Below, one piece after another: positions 10,424-25,400 of a stretch of DNA of 64,000 nt (position 1 is the first letter of the stretch; every line of letters starts with the position of its first letter). Both the position numbers and the translations under genes were made by a program. A model generated the notes under the pieces. The model had not been told where the DNA came from and made no database searches. It saw only the letters and a program-made list of their open reading frames with translations. The stretch comes from Lycocorax pyrrhopterus obiensis (lineage: Eukaryota > Chordata > Aves > Passeriformes > Paradisaeidae), in the NCBI GenBank assembly GCA_014706295.1, contig JACSVZ010000010.1, forward strand, positions 19,496,501 through 19,560,500, read 5' to 3'.

Positions 10424-13400
10424 CTGCAGGGGACAGGACAGCACGGAAAAGGCACGTCAGGAATCAGGGAGCAGCCCTGGAACCGAGTTACCCAAACCTA
10501 CTGAACGCCTCGCTTCCGAAAGAGGAGATCCCCCGAGAAGCGACTTTGTATTTACAGCCCGTTAACAGCGCTAATTAAGACTTTGGTTGCTCCAGTCACT
10601 CAGCTCCAGGTCCCTGGCTGGAAAACCAGTGTGCAAATTGGGAGTTTTTCAGACAAAAGTATCCCCAGAGCCCCTACAGCTGAGAAACCTTCAGGAATAA
10701 CTGGAAGAGGAGGAAGCAGCAGCTGTGGTTTGAAAAAGCCTGAGCACAGGCTGGTGGTGACACATGGAATGGGATGAGTTCTCTTCAAATGTGGCCTGGT
10801 GCCTGCTCTGAGCCCCATCAGGACAACAAAAATCCATGAGTTAGCTGGGAAAAACTAGCTGGAAGTGTTCAAGGCCAGGTGGGATGGGGCCACCTGGTCT
10901 AGAGGGAAGTGTCCCTGCCCATGGCAGGAGGTGGAACAAGATCTACTTTAAGTTCCATTCTAACCCAAACCAGTCCATGATGAAAACCTCAGGAGTACTG
11001 ACACAGTTTTATTTCCCAGTGGAGATGGAAGCAGTCCAAAGGGTTACTGGTCTGGCTAGAGAGCAGGTTTCACCTCACATCCCAACACATCTCTCAGAGG
11101 GACACTACACCCTTGGAGTATTCCCACCTACACTGACTGAAAACTGCTGCACATAAAACTGATCCCAGAGTCCAGTCCAGTCCTCCCAGGATCACTGATC
11201 CTGAGGAAAAGGGGTATCACAGAACATAGCAAAGGATGCCACGGTCATTTCAGGTGTGTCAGAAGACAAAAAGCACAGAAACATTTAAAGAAATTCAGAG
11301 AGCAAACTCTAAATCAGCATCTGAGAGGCTCTGGCTGCTGGGAACCCAGCTGGCTCAGCAGTGGTCAGACATCCCTCAGGAGGAATCTCCCAGCAGGAAG
11401 CCATCCCTGACCACAACACACACTAACATCTGGCAGGAATTCCTCACCTACCGCTCAGGACCTGATCAGAGTGACTGATTTATCCATCAGAGCAGCTGTA
11501 GCTCCCCTCACTGCTGGCAGCTGGTGCGAGAGAAACCCCCGTATACAGAGTCCCATTGATTTTCAGGAGCATGTGATGGCAAACGCGTGGCCTCTGCTTT
11601 CCCAACTTTAGTTATTCTTCTGCTGGTTGGGTGGGGGGGGGGGTTAATCCTGTTTTCTAGAAATGTCTTTGCAAGCAAAGAGATCCAAACAGCTGAAACC
11701 AAACCAGCCTGGAGGGCAGTTCCTGCAGCTTCCCAGAGCTCTTTAAACCCACCTCAATGACATCCTGCTCCCAGTCTTGCATCAAAGGGCACCGTGCAGG
11801 ACATGATTAAGACATGACTGAACTGATTAATTAGGGACCTGCACGGGCTTGACAGATGGAATTCTTTCTTCCCAGAAACGTGAAGGCAGGTTTGGGATAC
11901 TGTTTCCAAGCAATTCAGGCTGTATTAGGTTTTAATTTCATCCCTACAAAAGCATCCAGGTTCAGAGGACTGAAGTAAACAAGCAGCTTCATCTGAAATA
12001 CCAAATTAATGGTGGCCTTAAAGGGTAAATTACAAAATGTCTTTAAAAAGAAGGTCAGGAATGTCTTGTCCAGCCCCAGCTGTGCTGCCAAATTTGGGCA
12101 GGATGAGCCACGGGCACACCAGAGTTTAACAGCTCCTGCCACACCCCACAGTCCATTGAGTCCTCCAGCTCACCCTACTTCAGATATTTTCTTCCCCCTA
12201 AGCCAGGCATAACAAATTCAGTGATTTTGGCAAAATGCCTCAGAAATGCAAGCCCTAATCCTGTGACTCATCCGCATTTTCAGCTTTGTACTTTTCCACT
12301 GTGCAGAAATTATTCCCCTGGGACTGAACAAAGCACTGGCATCTGTGTCACCTGGACCCCAGTCCCCTGCTCCCCTTCCCAGCTGGGCAGGCTGCTCTCT
12401 CCCTCTTCCTTAGGGACAGCTTTTCTACACCCACGTTTTGCACAAATGGACCCAGCAGACAATTAAAAGAGCCGATTGCTCTCTGCTGGCAGCTCATCCT
12501 AGGCCAAAGCTGGCAGCTTGGAACAACAAAGTCACTCCTTGTTCTTTGGCCCTCGCTCTGCAGATCCCATCCTGGTGCTGGCCATTCCCACACGCTCCTT
12601 CTGTGCAGGAACAGCAGTGTACTGAGAGCCATTGCTTCTGGACACAGGACTTTTTCCATTCCGGGGCTGGATCTTCCAGCTCCTGCTCTGCAGAGCAGAT
12701 GGAAGGCAGAGCTGGGAGCCTCTCCCCGCAGGCTGTCACCTCCCCCGAGAGCTGGTCCCAGCAGGGACACAAAAACACACAGCCAGCATCTGTGTGAGGG
12801 CTTCTCCAGGAGGATCCGGGGCTGGCGTGGGACAGCACTGCTGCTCTCGGATATCCAGGGACTGGCTGATCACAATGGGTGGCACAAAGCCAAGAGCAAA
12901 CAGCTTCCCAGGGATGTGGCTCTGGAGAAACTGTATCTTGGCAAGTGCTCAGGTCACTACCTGACACAGTGCATGGCAACACTTGGGCAGCTTTGAGAGA
13001 AAGGAGTATTCCAACACAAACCTGTACTTATCCTGTACTTTCTGCTTTATGTCTTGCAGCGAATCTTGGGATATATCTCGCTCCAGGTACCCAGAAAGCA
13101 CCTCTGTAGCATTCTCTAAGTCTGCTTGGTTATTCTGTAAAGACAAAAGAAAAAAAGTGTTTGAGGTGGGGTAAAGGAAAGGGGGAGATTTTTATTTCAG
13201 CATAATTGGAATCAGTACCAAAATAAAAAAGGAGGATTAGATATCGCAGAATCCCAGACTGAGTTTGGGTGGGAAGGGACACTAAAACTCATCCAGTTCC
13301 ACACCCTGCCACGGGCCACCTTCCACTAGACCAGGTTGATCCAAGCCCCATCCAACAGGGCCTTGAACATTTCCAGGGATGGGGCAGCCACAGCTTTGTG

Positions 13401-16400
13401 ATTCTGTGACTCCTCCAGCAGATGATCCTACACGATGCCCAGAGAGCCTCTAACTTTTGCATGACAGAATATCAAACCAGACTAACTTGGGTAAAGTCGG
13501 GACAAGAGGCCTCCAAGCATTAAATCTTATGTCCTCAGCTTTGCAATCTGAATTCCTGACAACCCATTTTCTCCTACCTCAAAGATAATGGACTGATTAT
13601 TCTTTTTGAGGTAGAAGGCAAAGACGTAAGTGTACATGAGTGTGGCACGACACTGGCAGAGGACGTCGACTGCTTTCTTCAGGAACTGCACCTCGATCCA
13701 TGACATGTTGTGCTGCTGCATCTCCTCCATCTTCTGCTTCACCTGAGCGTAGAGCTTGTGCTCGAAGCGCAGGCTCTGCATGTGGTTCATGTAGCGGTTG
13801 CAGTAGAACAGGTACCTCTGCAGGGCTGCTCGGGATCGCTGTGTTAATTCCCATTAGGGAGAAAGAAAACAAATTGTTAAAACAAAGTAATGGCTGCAAG
13901 AGAAGTAAACCCTTCACAAGGCTCTTCCTGACCCAGAGAACAAGCTTCCTTTCCAAAGGAGCCTCCTCTCCCGTCACGTTGGGCAGACAGCTCCGCGCAG
14001 CCCCGCTAACCCTGGGAAGCGCCCCAGGCACTTCCCAGCACAGCTCTGACATCCTCACTCCCAACCTTGGAAGCAATTACAATCACACTGCTCAAGCCTC
14101 ATCACTTTTGTATTTCAGCCTCTCGACTCAAGGTACAGCACTCAAATGCTTCCAGTGTCATGACAAAAGTGAAAAGATGATGTTTTGTTGGTTGGTTTTT
14201 TTTGCTAATGAGGAATTCTAATTACTGTGCTCGTGCTAAGAGGGCAATCTCAGGTTGATTATAGAGCAGGGGAAAGGCACCATGTGCTAAATAGTACAAG
14301 AGAACCAAGATGACTCAATACACAGTCATTAATCTTATTTTCTTCACACTGACAGACCAGCTGTAAAAAAATAACACCATGGGCATGGTTCAACTTGTGT
14401 GCTCTGGATGTACAAAGGTAGCACGTACCAGGCAAAGCCATCCCTATCTTAAAAGTCAAAAGACTTAACTGTCCCTAGGATTTGTGCCCAAATCCATGAA
14501 TTCCTTCAGAGCAGATGTGTAGGTTTACAGAAAGCACACCACAGGGCTGGTGATCTCCCTCATCACCAAAGGTTATGGACTCACCTCCTGTGCATCCCTT
14601 GCTGCCTTTGCATCATCCTCATTGTAGCGATTACAGTTGTACCTGTAACAGGGACACCGATTCCACAGATTTCAGTCCAAATCCGTGCCGTTTGCACCAC
14701 GACCTCCTCGCCTTCCAGCAAGGCACGCTCCCGAACTCACCAGGCAGATCCGTGGGGCTCCCAGGGGCCCAGACACACCCAGCAGAACTCCGCCTTGCAG
14801 TTCTGGTTCCGACAGACCATGTGGTTGCAGCCCCCGTCCTTCTCGATGGTGACGTGGCATTTCGGGCATTCCTGTCCACAGGACAGAGAGCACCGTTAGC
14901 AGCGCAAGCACGGAACCCCAACAGCCTGGGGAACTTGGAAGGGTTCCCACGGCAGTCAGACAGAGCACGTCAAGTGAAATACATGATTTAATTCTTCCCT
15001 TTGGACAGCGAGATCCTCTTCAGAGTCAGGCCTTAAAATACTTCCAAACCCGGAGCAGTTAGATAGAAAAAAATTAAGGAATAACACATTTTATCTATGC
15101 TGCTCTCACAGAGGGACACTGGGTGAGTCACTTCATGACCTTCCCCAAAATCCCAGCAGAGGGGTGGTCTGTAAGAGCCTGGGAAGCATCTGGCTTTCCT
15201 CACCACCAAGTGTCTGGTCCACTCTGGGACTGAGACCGAGCCGGAATCACGCTGTTACCAATCCGAGACACCTGCAGCTGTAACATGCCATCCAGAAAGG
15301 AGCTGAAAACATGCAGCAAGACTCTAGTGTGCTTCAAAGAAGCTGCTGTCAGCTAAAAAGACACTTCTCTTCCTGAGGTGTTTCCACGTTTCCCATCAGG
15401 TCCCTTTTTTCCCTTCGTGTGACACCTCACTGAAGACTTTTCCATAAAAGCTCACATGGGGTTTCCCTTTCAGGAGTAAGGCTTTTGACAAATGTGAGTA
15501 TCTCAAAGGGCAGCTCTGCACAGGGAAATAGCTGGGGAATATAACGCCAGTATCATGGTCTCCATGAGCTTAGAAATCAACAAATCAACAAAGCAGCAAG
15601 TACAGAGAAAAAAAACTGCATAAATGAAACCAAAGCCATTTTAGGCTGAATCAGCTCCTCATCCAGCTCATCCCACAACCACACCAGCCTTCATGGAGTT
15701 TCTGCACAAGCCAGTTTTTATATACAAGACAATAAACATATCCAAATCAGTGATACACACACCTGTACAATCAGCTGCAGCTTTTGGGTCAGAAGCGTGT
15801 GAAATCCCCTCCCCCGTCTGGAGCACGTCTTTGCTAACCAAAGCAAGCAGTTCCTACTCTGGCATTCAGATAAACTCTCAATAAAGGAAGAAACCAACAT
15901 GCACAATTACTCCATAACTGCTACTTGTACACAGGACACAATCCAACAGGTTCTTGTACACCCACTCTGAGTGTCCCAACTATTACTGCATTTTATATGA
16001 GTTTGCCAGTTTGTATTGTCAGAGACAGGAGAATTTGCACATCAAACCAATGGGATCAAGCAGCAACCAAGCACAGAAGGGGAATTTTCCAGACCTGCCT
16101 TCTTCCCAGTCACCTGTGTTTGTCCTTCGAACTCAGTAACTGTACTACAAACAGAGCACGTGAAGCACAGTAGCTCCTGTGCTGGTCCTCTCAGGGGCAC
16201 ACCACCAAGATGTCCCTCAGGACTGTCCACAGGATGGATACTCAGCCAGGGAAGCTTGTTCCCAGTTAGTCCGTGCAGTTCTGTGAACTTCGGAGTCAAA
16301 AATGGTCTCTCCTTCGAGCAGAGCACTCAGTGCAGCATCTATTTCCCTCTTCCAGGCAGCCCTCCTCCCTCTTCCAAACCTGCACCGACAAGTCAAGACT

Positions 16401-19400
16401 CAAATTTAGGTTTATGCCAGCAATGTCCTTCCCAGCTGTGCAGATCCCTGCTCAGTCTGCTCATCAGCCAGGGTGGCTGTAAGCACAGACAGTGGCCCTG
16501 TCCCTGTCACACCACGGTGACCCCAGGGCACACAGCCAGAGCAGTTGTTCAGAGGAGGTTGTGGAGCTGTGCAGTTCTTCCGGACACATCTCCTCCCATC
16601 AGGCGCCGACATCACCCGTGGGAGACGCAACCGATCCACGCAGCTGCGGTGATCCCTTCCTGCTGAGCAAAATCCTACAGCTGCAGGAGAGAGAGAACAG
16701 CTCCCAGGGGACCTGCCAAGCTGGAGAGGTGCCACGGGCACATCCACACCATAGGGATGTGGAGCCATCTCACCCCCAGCGAGATTCCATCACGAGCATG
16801 GAAATTCTGCCCTCCTGTCTTTGCAGTGGGACCAAGCTCTCCAGTGTGTCCACAGTGCTCAGGGCTTCAAGCTCTGGGATGCAAACTAGGACAAAAAGAC
16901 CCTTCCACTGCCTGAAGGGGCTCCAGGAGAGCTGGAGTGGGACTTTGGACAAGGGGGAATGGATTCCCACTGCCAGAGGGCAGGGTTAGATGGGATATTG
17001 GGAAGGAATTGTTCCCTGGGAGGGTGGGGAGGCCCTGGCACAGGGTGCCCAGAGAACCTGTGGCTGCCCCTGGATCCCTGGCAGTGTCCAAGGCCAGGCT
17101 GGACGGGGCTTGGAGCAGCCTGGGACAGTGGAAGGTGTCCCTGCGATGGCAGGGGTGGCACTGGATGGGCTTTAAGGTCCTTCCAACGAAACCATTCCAT
17201 GATTCTACGATCTCATTACAGCCCTTTTCTCACAGGGAATGCCATCCTTTCCAAGCCTTTATGCTCCTCTCTAGCAGAGCACAAGGAAGAGGTGACACAG
17301 TATCAGTGCAGATCCCTGAAGCTGTGTAAAAGTGTAAAGTTGAATATTATTAAAAATTAAAGCCATGAAAAGCACATAATAAAGAAATGCTGGACACCAG
17401 CAGAAAAAGAAGTAGTAACTACTCAAGTCACCAACACAACAAGTGGGAGAGATTTATAGATTAAGGAGGATAGGGAAGGAAGATCTCCCTGAGAATTACG
17501 GCTACGCAACAACCCAATAGGCAGCAAACCAAGTTACTAAACCTGCAGATTATTGTGCACGTTATCAGTCACAGCACAATGCAGAAGTGACCTCATTAAC
17601 ATTGTTCCACTCCAAACAATTCTGTGCTGGGCTTGGAAACAAAAGCCTGGTCAAACCTGGCAAAGGAGAACAATCCTGATTTTGTTGTAAAAGTCCATGC
17701 ATACATAAAGCACCATAAACCTCAGCTGCTCTTTTATGAACAGGAAGCTAAATAGAAACATGTTTCTTATACCAGGGCAGGTGAAAGAGATTAGTTCTTT
17801 CCAGAGCTCCCAGAAGAACTGGTGGACATCAGCCTCCCACAGTCACATTCACAGCAATGCCTTCACCTCTAACCCATCCTATAAAAAGGATCCTCAAAAA
17901 CCACAGGGATTTCCTAATGAATTTCAACAAAACCCAAAAACTTAATTATGGCTAGCACGAAACAGTACACTGCTCCAACACCTAGAGTCACAGAGCAAAG
18001 CTTTTTTAAACATATTTTAAACACCAGTTCATCTGAAAGAAGGAGATGGCACTTGGACACCTTTGGAAAAACACGGATCACGGCTCTGGCGCGGTGGGAA
18101 ATGAAGGAGCACAGTTTGGTGCTGGTGCCCAGGAGGATCCCGTGTCCTGCCAGAAATTCCACGCGTTAGAACAAATGCAGGATCTCCAGAAAGTACTTAC
18201 AAGAGGGAGCACTTGTTCAGCCATTAAAAAGTGACCTGAAAAGGGAGAGATGTGGGCTCATGCCATTTTATCTCATTCATGGGAGAAAAACAGCCAATGG
18301 TTTTTCCGGAGAAGAAAACGTGCCTGGTTTATCCATCAGCCCTTCAAGCTCTGTCTGGCCTGGGAGGGAAGGATGGGGATGTGCCAGGAGCCAGAAGCAG
18401 CAAGGCTGGGGTGTTTTTACTATCAGATGAACAACTTTCATTAACACCAATTTCAGTCCCACAATAAAAAGCAGTGCCTTGCGCAAAGGCCGGCACCGTC
18501 ACCGGCTTTGCTCCTCTCCCTTTGGTATTCCAGGAGGCAGAGACTAACATCGCTGACACTCAGGTTCCAAACAGGTTTCCCCTCCTCCTTTTACACCACT
18601 TTCAGATAGTCTTGATACACCTTAAGAGCCCAAAATAAATGCACAAATCAAAGTTTTCTCTATTTTTCACTCCTTTGAATGGCCACTTAACAAAAGTAAT
18701 GGATCTCTGTGGTTTCTGTATTCCCAAATACCCGAAACCTGCCTAGTCTAACTCAAGAAAGGAATTACTGAAGCACCAAGTTTGTCAAGCAAACTGAAAA
18801 AGGAAAAAATGTGCAAATCCTTGGACTATTCAACCCCGTTCCTCAAGAAGACTGAGAATTACAGGCTTGATAAAGAACTTGTATTGCCTTATCTCAACTT
18901 TAAATTAATCTAGTTAAGCTGAACTCACGTGAAAGTAGCTCATTTTAAGAAAAAAGCCATCTACTCCAGCACACTCTGCTGCAAGGGCTGTATCTTTTGT
19001 AGAAGTAGAAGGAATTTAGGTCTCCTAAGTGCAAGCAAATGAATGCAAAAGAATAAAAAAATCATATCAGAAACCACAGAACTCACTACTCGAATCTCCT
19101 TGTTTTTCATTCAGACCACTCTACATAATTCATCAAAAAATGCATCGCATCATTCCAGTTTGGGAACAGAACCCAATTCAGCTGGGTTTCACTTTTTTAT
19201 TCTCTCACACAATTGCCTAATTTTCCTTTCCAATTCCATCTCCCAGGACAAGCCAGAACAAATGTATCTCACATTCTCCCGTTGCAAAGGATTATCCAGA
19301 TTTCAAGCCCACATTCCAGAGGATTGGTATTTTGCTCTTACACCTTCATCTTGGTAAGACAGGAAGTCTCCTTCCCTGAGAGGAGCCCACATGGGACAGG

Positions 19401-22400
19401 ACTCACGCCTGGATGGCTTCAGAAAGTGCTTTCCAAAAGCCAGAAACAGCAAGAGAGCCTGTAGTCACAACTGAATTCCTTGGAGAGCTGTGTCCACTGA
19501 AAATGGGGATTTTTGCATCTGATGGTACCCAATTCCTTTCTAGGTTCTTCAAAATGAAATTCAACACAGAATTTAGGCTGTGAAGGCAACGGTGCAGGCA
19601 CAAGTTGTGCCTCACCAAACAAGGCTGCCCTGCTTTCCTGCTAGGAACAGCAGAGAGAGAAAGGAGAGATGGATACACGCTCCAACTGCACAGTTCCCAT
19701 CCCAGTCCATTGCCACAGCCCCACATCCAGACAGCGCTTGGGTTTCTCCACGCCTCTGGTCAGGGACCAGCAGGGAACTGAGGCAGGAGGGAGGTGGCTG
19801 CAGCCCCACGATACCAGGCTCTCCAGAGGCTGCAAAGCTCCCAGGGCACACATCCCAGCATCCAAAGCTGGAGATTCCCACGTTCCCCAAGGCAGAGATC
19901 AGCATGAGGGTGGGTTACTCTCCCTACCAACTTTCCCCTCTATTGAATCCAGCATCAGCTTGGAGAGAAGAATGTCGTATTGTCCTTCAGCTAATTCAAT
20001 GGATATGGATGCTGCAAGACTCCAGGACAGTTGGCCTGCTCAAATGTCTGGAGTGACTACCCTGATGGCAATTTTTCTCCCTGTTGCAGCCTGGGCTCCT
20101 AAGTATTCCCATGCAGGAGTGTCTGGGACAGTGTGAGAGGAAGTAGCTTAGACAGTCATGTCCAAGGACAGCTCTGCTGCTCACACCAGACTACGGGTAC
20201 CAACAGAAATGCAGGGCTGGTGCCAGATGCCACCCTCCAGATGGGTGTTCCCTACCCTCAAAAATCTTCTTATTCCCAAGGCAGGGGGAGGTACAAGATG
20301 GGGAACCCCAAGATCAGCCCCCTGAGGGCTTTAACAGGCAAAACAGAGCTGTGGCTGTTCCAATGTCCCAAATATGTGAGACCCGAGGCTAGCAGTGCTT
20401 ACACTCTGCCTTTTCCAAGCTATTGGCTGCTCTTCCTCAGGTTTAATAGGAGCAGTCCCTGAAGACCCAGCAAACTCCAAACAAACCTGGTTCAGTCCCC
20501 AAGCCACGCTGGAACACACAGAGACAAAGCCAAACTCCCTTTGGTGACACCATGAGCTCCAAGCAAGGCCCACACAGCCCCACTCCAGCCTGATCTGAGC
20601 TGCACAGTGGGTGTTTCTCTGCCACCATAACACAACATTCCAGCTCAATGGAAACCAGGCAGCCAGCCCCGGAAAGCAGCGAGGCTGCTGCAAACAATGC
20701 CATTGACCACTTACACAACAGAACCCAGAAAACAAAGCAGCCATTTCCTCACTCCCTCCCCACCTTCCTCCTTCAGCTGGGAGCTCCAGGCCTGCTCCTC
20801 ATCCCCACAGGATCTGCTGCTTTTGTGTCCTTGCCACCATGACAACCTTGGTTTTAATTTGTCCCAAAGTGATCAAATGCTAAAGTTTCAGGTGAAGTTG
20901 GGCTAAGTAGGAGGAAGACCTTTACATAATGAAATCCCAAACAGCTGTTCTGCCAGTCTCCACCTGGAATGCTGCCCAGCGGAAATGAAGGCTCCTCCGG
21001 AGGCCAATCCCAGGGATTTGAAGGCAGATGTAAATGATCCCAGCCAAACTGAGCCACGGGTGGTGGTAACATGTTCCACACACGGAATGGGGCATGGATT
21101 TGCTCAGGGAAGCCACTGGTGCCAGACAGGAGCCCAAAGACTTAAATCTTGAGCTTCCTTTGGGTCTCCAATTAACTGTTTTTTCCAAACACTTTCCTTC
21201 ACTGAACTTGAAGAAACTCACCTTATTCCAGGCATTAACACCTGTTTGCTCTTCAAACAAGAGCACTTCAGTGTACTGTGGGTTTTAAGGCTTGCTCTTA
21301 ACATGGAACAGAAAAAACAATCCTAGTGCAAGGAATTAGATTGATGTCCTTTTCACCTGACAAATCTATATAAAATCTCTATATAAAATACGAGAAACCT
21401 CTCACCTTTGTGTTGGCTGCAATCCAGTTGGAGGTTTCACTGTCATCATCACACTTCTTAATCCATTTCTTTAACCACTGTCAGAAAAATGATGGAAGAA
21501 GAACATTAAATCTAACTGGAGGAACTGCAAATGTTCCCAAGACACCTCCTCACATTAAGGAAAGGCACACCCAACCACATGGGAATAGGGGGGTGTTGGT
21601 GCTGGAAAACTGTGCAAACAGCCACTAATTTAGTGGCAGACAGTTCCTGCAGCTCCATCATGATCTGGCAAGCACAAGCACCCAGCACAAACACTCCTGC
21701 AATGAGTTTGCAGGTCTTAAGCTCAATCAACACAAACTTCATGTTAGACACTTAAATAATGACATTTTGGCTTTGGGGTGACTAATTGTGGCCTTCCAGT
21801 ACCTGAAAGGAGCCTACAAGAAAGATGGAGAGAGACTGTTTACAAGGGCCTGGAAGGACAGGACACAGGGAATGGCTTCCCACTGCAAGAGGGCAGTGAT
21901 AGATGGGATATTGGGAAGGAAGTGTTTCCTGGGAGGAGGGGGAGGCCCTGGAACAGGTTGCCCAGAGAAGCTGTGGCTGCCCCATCCCTGGAAGTGTTCA
22001 AGGATGGGGCTTGGAGCAACCTGGTCTAGTGGAAGGTATCCCTGCCCATGGCAGGGTGTGGGACTAGATAATCTTTAGGGTCCCTTCCAACCCAAACAAG
22101 CAAAACCAAATTAGTTCCTTCAGTACAATGGATCATGCCTGCCAAAGCACCAAACACCTACACGAACACCTTGTACAGGAATGCTCCTTGTCCAAAAAGC
22201 ACCTTCGCTCCTCTGCAGGGGGTCACAGGTCTCACAACCTCCTCTTCCAGACAATTCCCACCTGGATGAGGCACTGTTCCCTCACAAGGTCCAACTGTGA
22301 GGCAGCCAGTAAAGGCATCCAGTAGGATTTCACCGCTGGTTCTCACCCTATGATTTAAACAGATGAGCTACTCTGCGCCCTGGTGGGAACAACAGCTGGG

Positions 22401-25400
22401 CTCAATGATCCCTGGGGGTCCCTTCTAGCTCAGGATAGTCTATGATTCTATGGACAGCCACAAAAACTTGGGCTTCAGTGCTAAGTCTTGCACATAAATT
22501 GATTTTAAACTTTTTCAAAACACAGATTTGGGAAAGAACCTTGACGTGCTCACCTTGCATTTAACAGGATCATGCCAGTTTTCACCGCAGTTAAAGCTGT
22601 AAGGGAAAGAAAGGGGAAATAAGCAAACAGGGCAAATGATTGTACTTGTCATTAAAACAAGAAGTTTTCTTCTGGGTTGTTCAACGCCAGTCCTAAGGAA
22701 ACTCAGCACACCCCCCTTCAATCCTGAAATCCCTCAAGGGCCACTTCAAAACAGTGACAGAACGAGGGGGAATGGCTTCCCACTGCCAGAGGCCAGGGTT
22801 AGATGTGATTATTAGGAAGAAATTCTTTACTGTGAGAGTTGTGAGACACTGAAACCGGTTTCTAGAGAAGTCACCCCTGGATCCCTGGCAGTGTCCGAGG
22901 CCAGGCTTTATGGGGCTTGGAGCAGCCTGGGACAGTGGAAGGCGTCCCTGCCCACGGCAGAGGGCGGAACTCGATCACCTTTAAGGTCCCTCCCAAGCCA
23001 AAGCAGCCTGGGACTCCACGAACACACACCAACACTTCAGGGCAGCGAGTACAAAGCAGCAGCAGCAGCTTTTCCCTGACGGCTCTTACCAGAACTGACG
23101 CCCACATTTGCAGCGCACGGGTTTAGCATCCGGGTATTGGACTTTGACGACGTGGTGGCAGTCGGGGGCAGGACACCACTTTAACAGTCGATTACACTGC
23201 GAAACAAAGCACAAATCCCACATCACACAGGAAGGATGTGCTCAAGGACAGCTCCTGCCCTGCATCCCTTTGCCGTGGCCGCAAACAGATAAGAAATTAA
23301 AACCAAACCCACTGCACCCATCACTTCCGGCAAGGACTGAAAGCTTGATCCCATAACAACTTCCTCCCTGGGCTCTACAGGACAGCCAAACCCACACAAC
23401 TGGGAAACTGGGACAGTGCAAACATCTTGCAAAGCACCTTTCTCCAAGTTTATTTTGAGGCTACAAAACTATTAGTATTTTACTAAAGCACTTTTGCAGT
23501 TTTACTTCGACTCGCAAAATGTTTAAGGCATGTTGTTGTTTACAGCATTTCCTGCTTTTCAATCTGAAGTATCTCAGGTAATATTCAAGAGTTATAAATA
23601 TTATATAACTATTATATAACTCTTATAACTATGTAATTCTGCTTCTCAGAACCCAGATATTAAGCAACAGCTCTTGCATTCTCTTTAGGTCTTTTGTCCT
23701 GAAGTTTTTCTAATATTTTCCTACAACGGTCCCTGTAAGGCAAAGGACTATAAAACAACCCCTGCATTCACACTTGATTAGAGACTATGCAAAAAAACCC
23801 CTGCTCTGCAGTTCTAAACGAGCCTCCAGTCTCTGGATGGGTACACATGTGAGACAAAAACAACCTACAAACCATTAAAAATTTTAAATAAAAACTCACC
23901 TCTACAAAACTATTGGTTATTAAATGCTGGTACTTTAATTTAACCTTGGAATCTGTGATCAGACGCCTGTGGGAAGGGAAGAAACAGAAAAATTGTAGCA
24001 GAAATCTTGTTTATCTCATACACAGGCAGTAAGTTAGGACAAATAGGTTTGATTCGTCCTTCTACACTTGCAGGTACTTTTTGTACCCAGCTGTTCTCTA
24101 TTTATTTGTTAGATCATTTATTATTATGAAAACTACATTCATTGTATTCAATATATGAATACATATATCAATATATTAGCTTCAGAAACAGAAAGCTCAC
24201 ACAGTTCAGAAGAAATGAACCTCTTGGTGTGAGGATTTTTATTTAAAAACACTTTCCTGAAGAGCCCAAGAAACAAAGCAAGTAATTTAATCAGTTCATT
24301 TACACAAAACATGCAGATTGTGTGGCAAATCCCTTTAAAAAGCTCCAGAACAACCCTTGTGTGGTTAATAACTTTGGGAAGCCTAATGTTAGCTGGGTTT
24401 CAGTGGAATGCTACAGCTTCAGCTTAAAAATTAATGGTGTTTTAATCTATTTACCATAAAAACAAAGTTGATTTGAATTCAGTATCACTAGGAGTGTACA
24501 CAACATGGACTTTAAATTAATTCCAGTCTGCTTGGAGCTGGGAGAGCAGAGGAAAACTGACTGATGGGAACCCTTGACAAGCATGGTGACCACTTTTCTC
24601 CTGGGCACACCATCCCAGCTGGCATTTGCCGACTGTCCAGCCTAAATACATCCAAAATAACTTAATTATGGATTGCTGAGCACTTCTAAAAACATCTTTT
24701 AGCTATAACTGAAGTGTCTTCCCAATATATCTAAATACAAAGCTGGACTAACACACCCTTTGTAGCATTCCTGGTTTAAATCCTACTGTGGAATACAGCT
24801 TTATACAGGCCATACCATGGATAAATATTGGAATTAATGGATTTTCCTTTCCAGCTGCAGCCAAAACTAAGTGTACTTCTGCATGTTATCCTTACAACAC
24901 TCCCTGAGGAGCAGCGTGTGCCCACGGGATGAGCACAAATCCCAGCCCTGGGCAGCTGGGGAGCTCCTCACTCAAGCACATGCTGGTTATTACATAAATC
25001 ACAGCACGTGGCAGCTCAATTCCCAGGGCTAAAATAAAACAAATCAGCTGACAAAGCATCTCTCCTGCAATTCTGGAGTCGAACTTACTGAAGAATGAGA
25101 AAACAATCTGAATTTAGTATGAATTATAAATTTCTTTTTTTTTTACCCCATACCTGGGCTTCAAGACATGCTAAGTATCACTTCGAAAATGTATTGAATT
25201 ATAACAATATATCAGGTACTGGAATTTAAATGAATAGTCATGCCATGACTAACCCGAGCACATAATCCACTGGTTTTTTGCTTATCAAAATGCTTTGATT
25301 GCCCCAATCAACATCACCAGGTCAAGACCTTCAAGAATCTAGCTTCGAATATTATTGTCTTTTGGCAAATCATAAATGAAACTAGACAAATTAAGAGATG

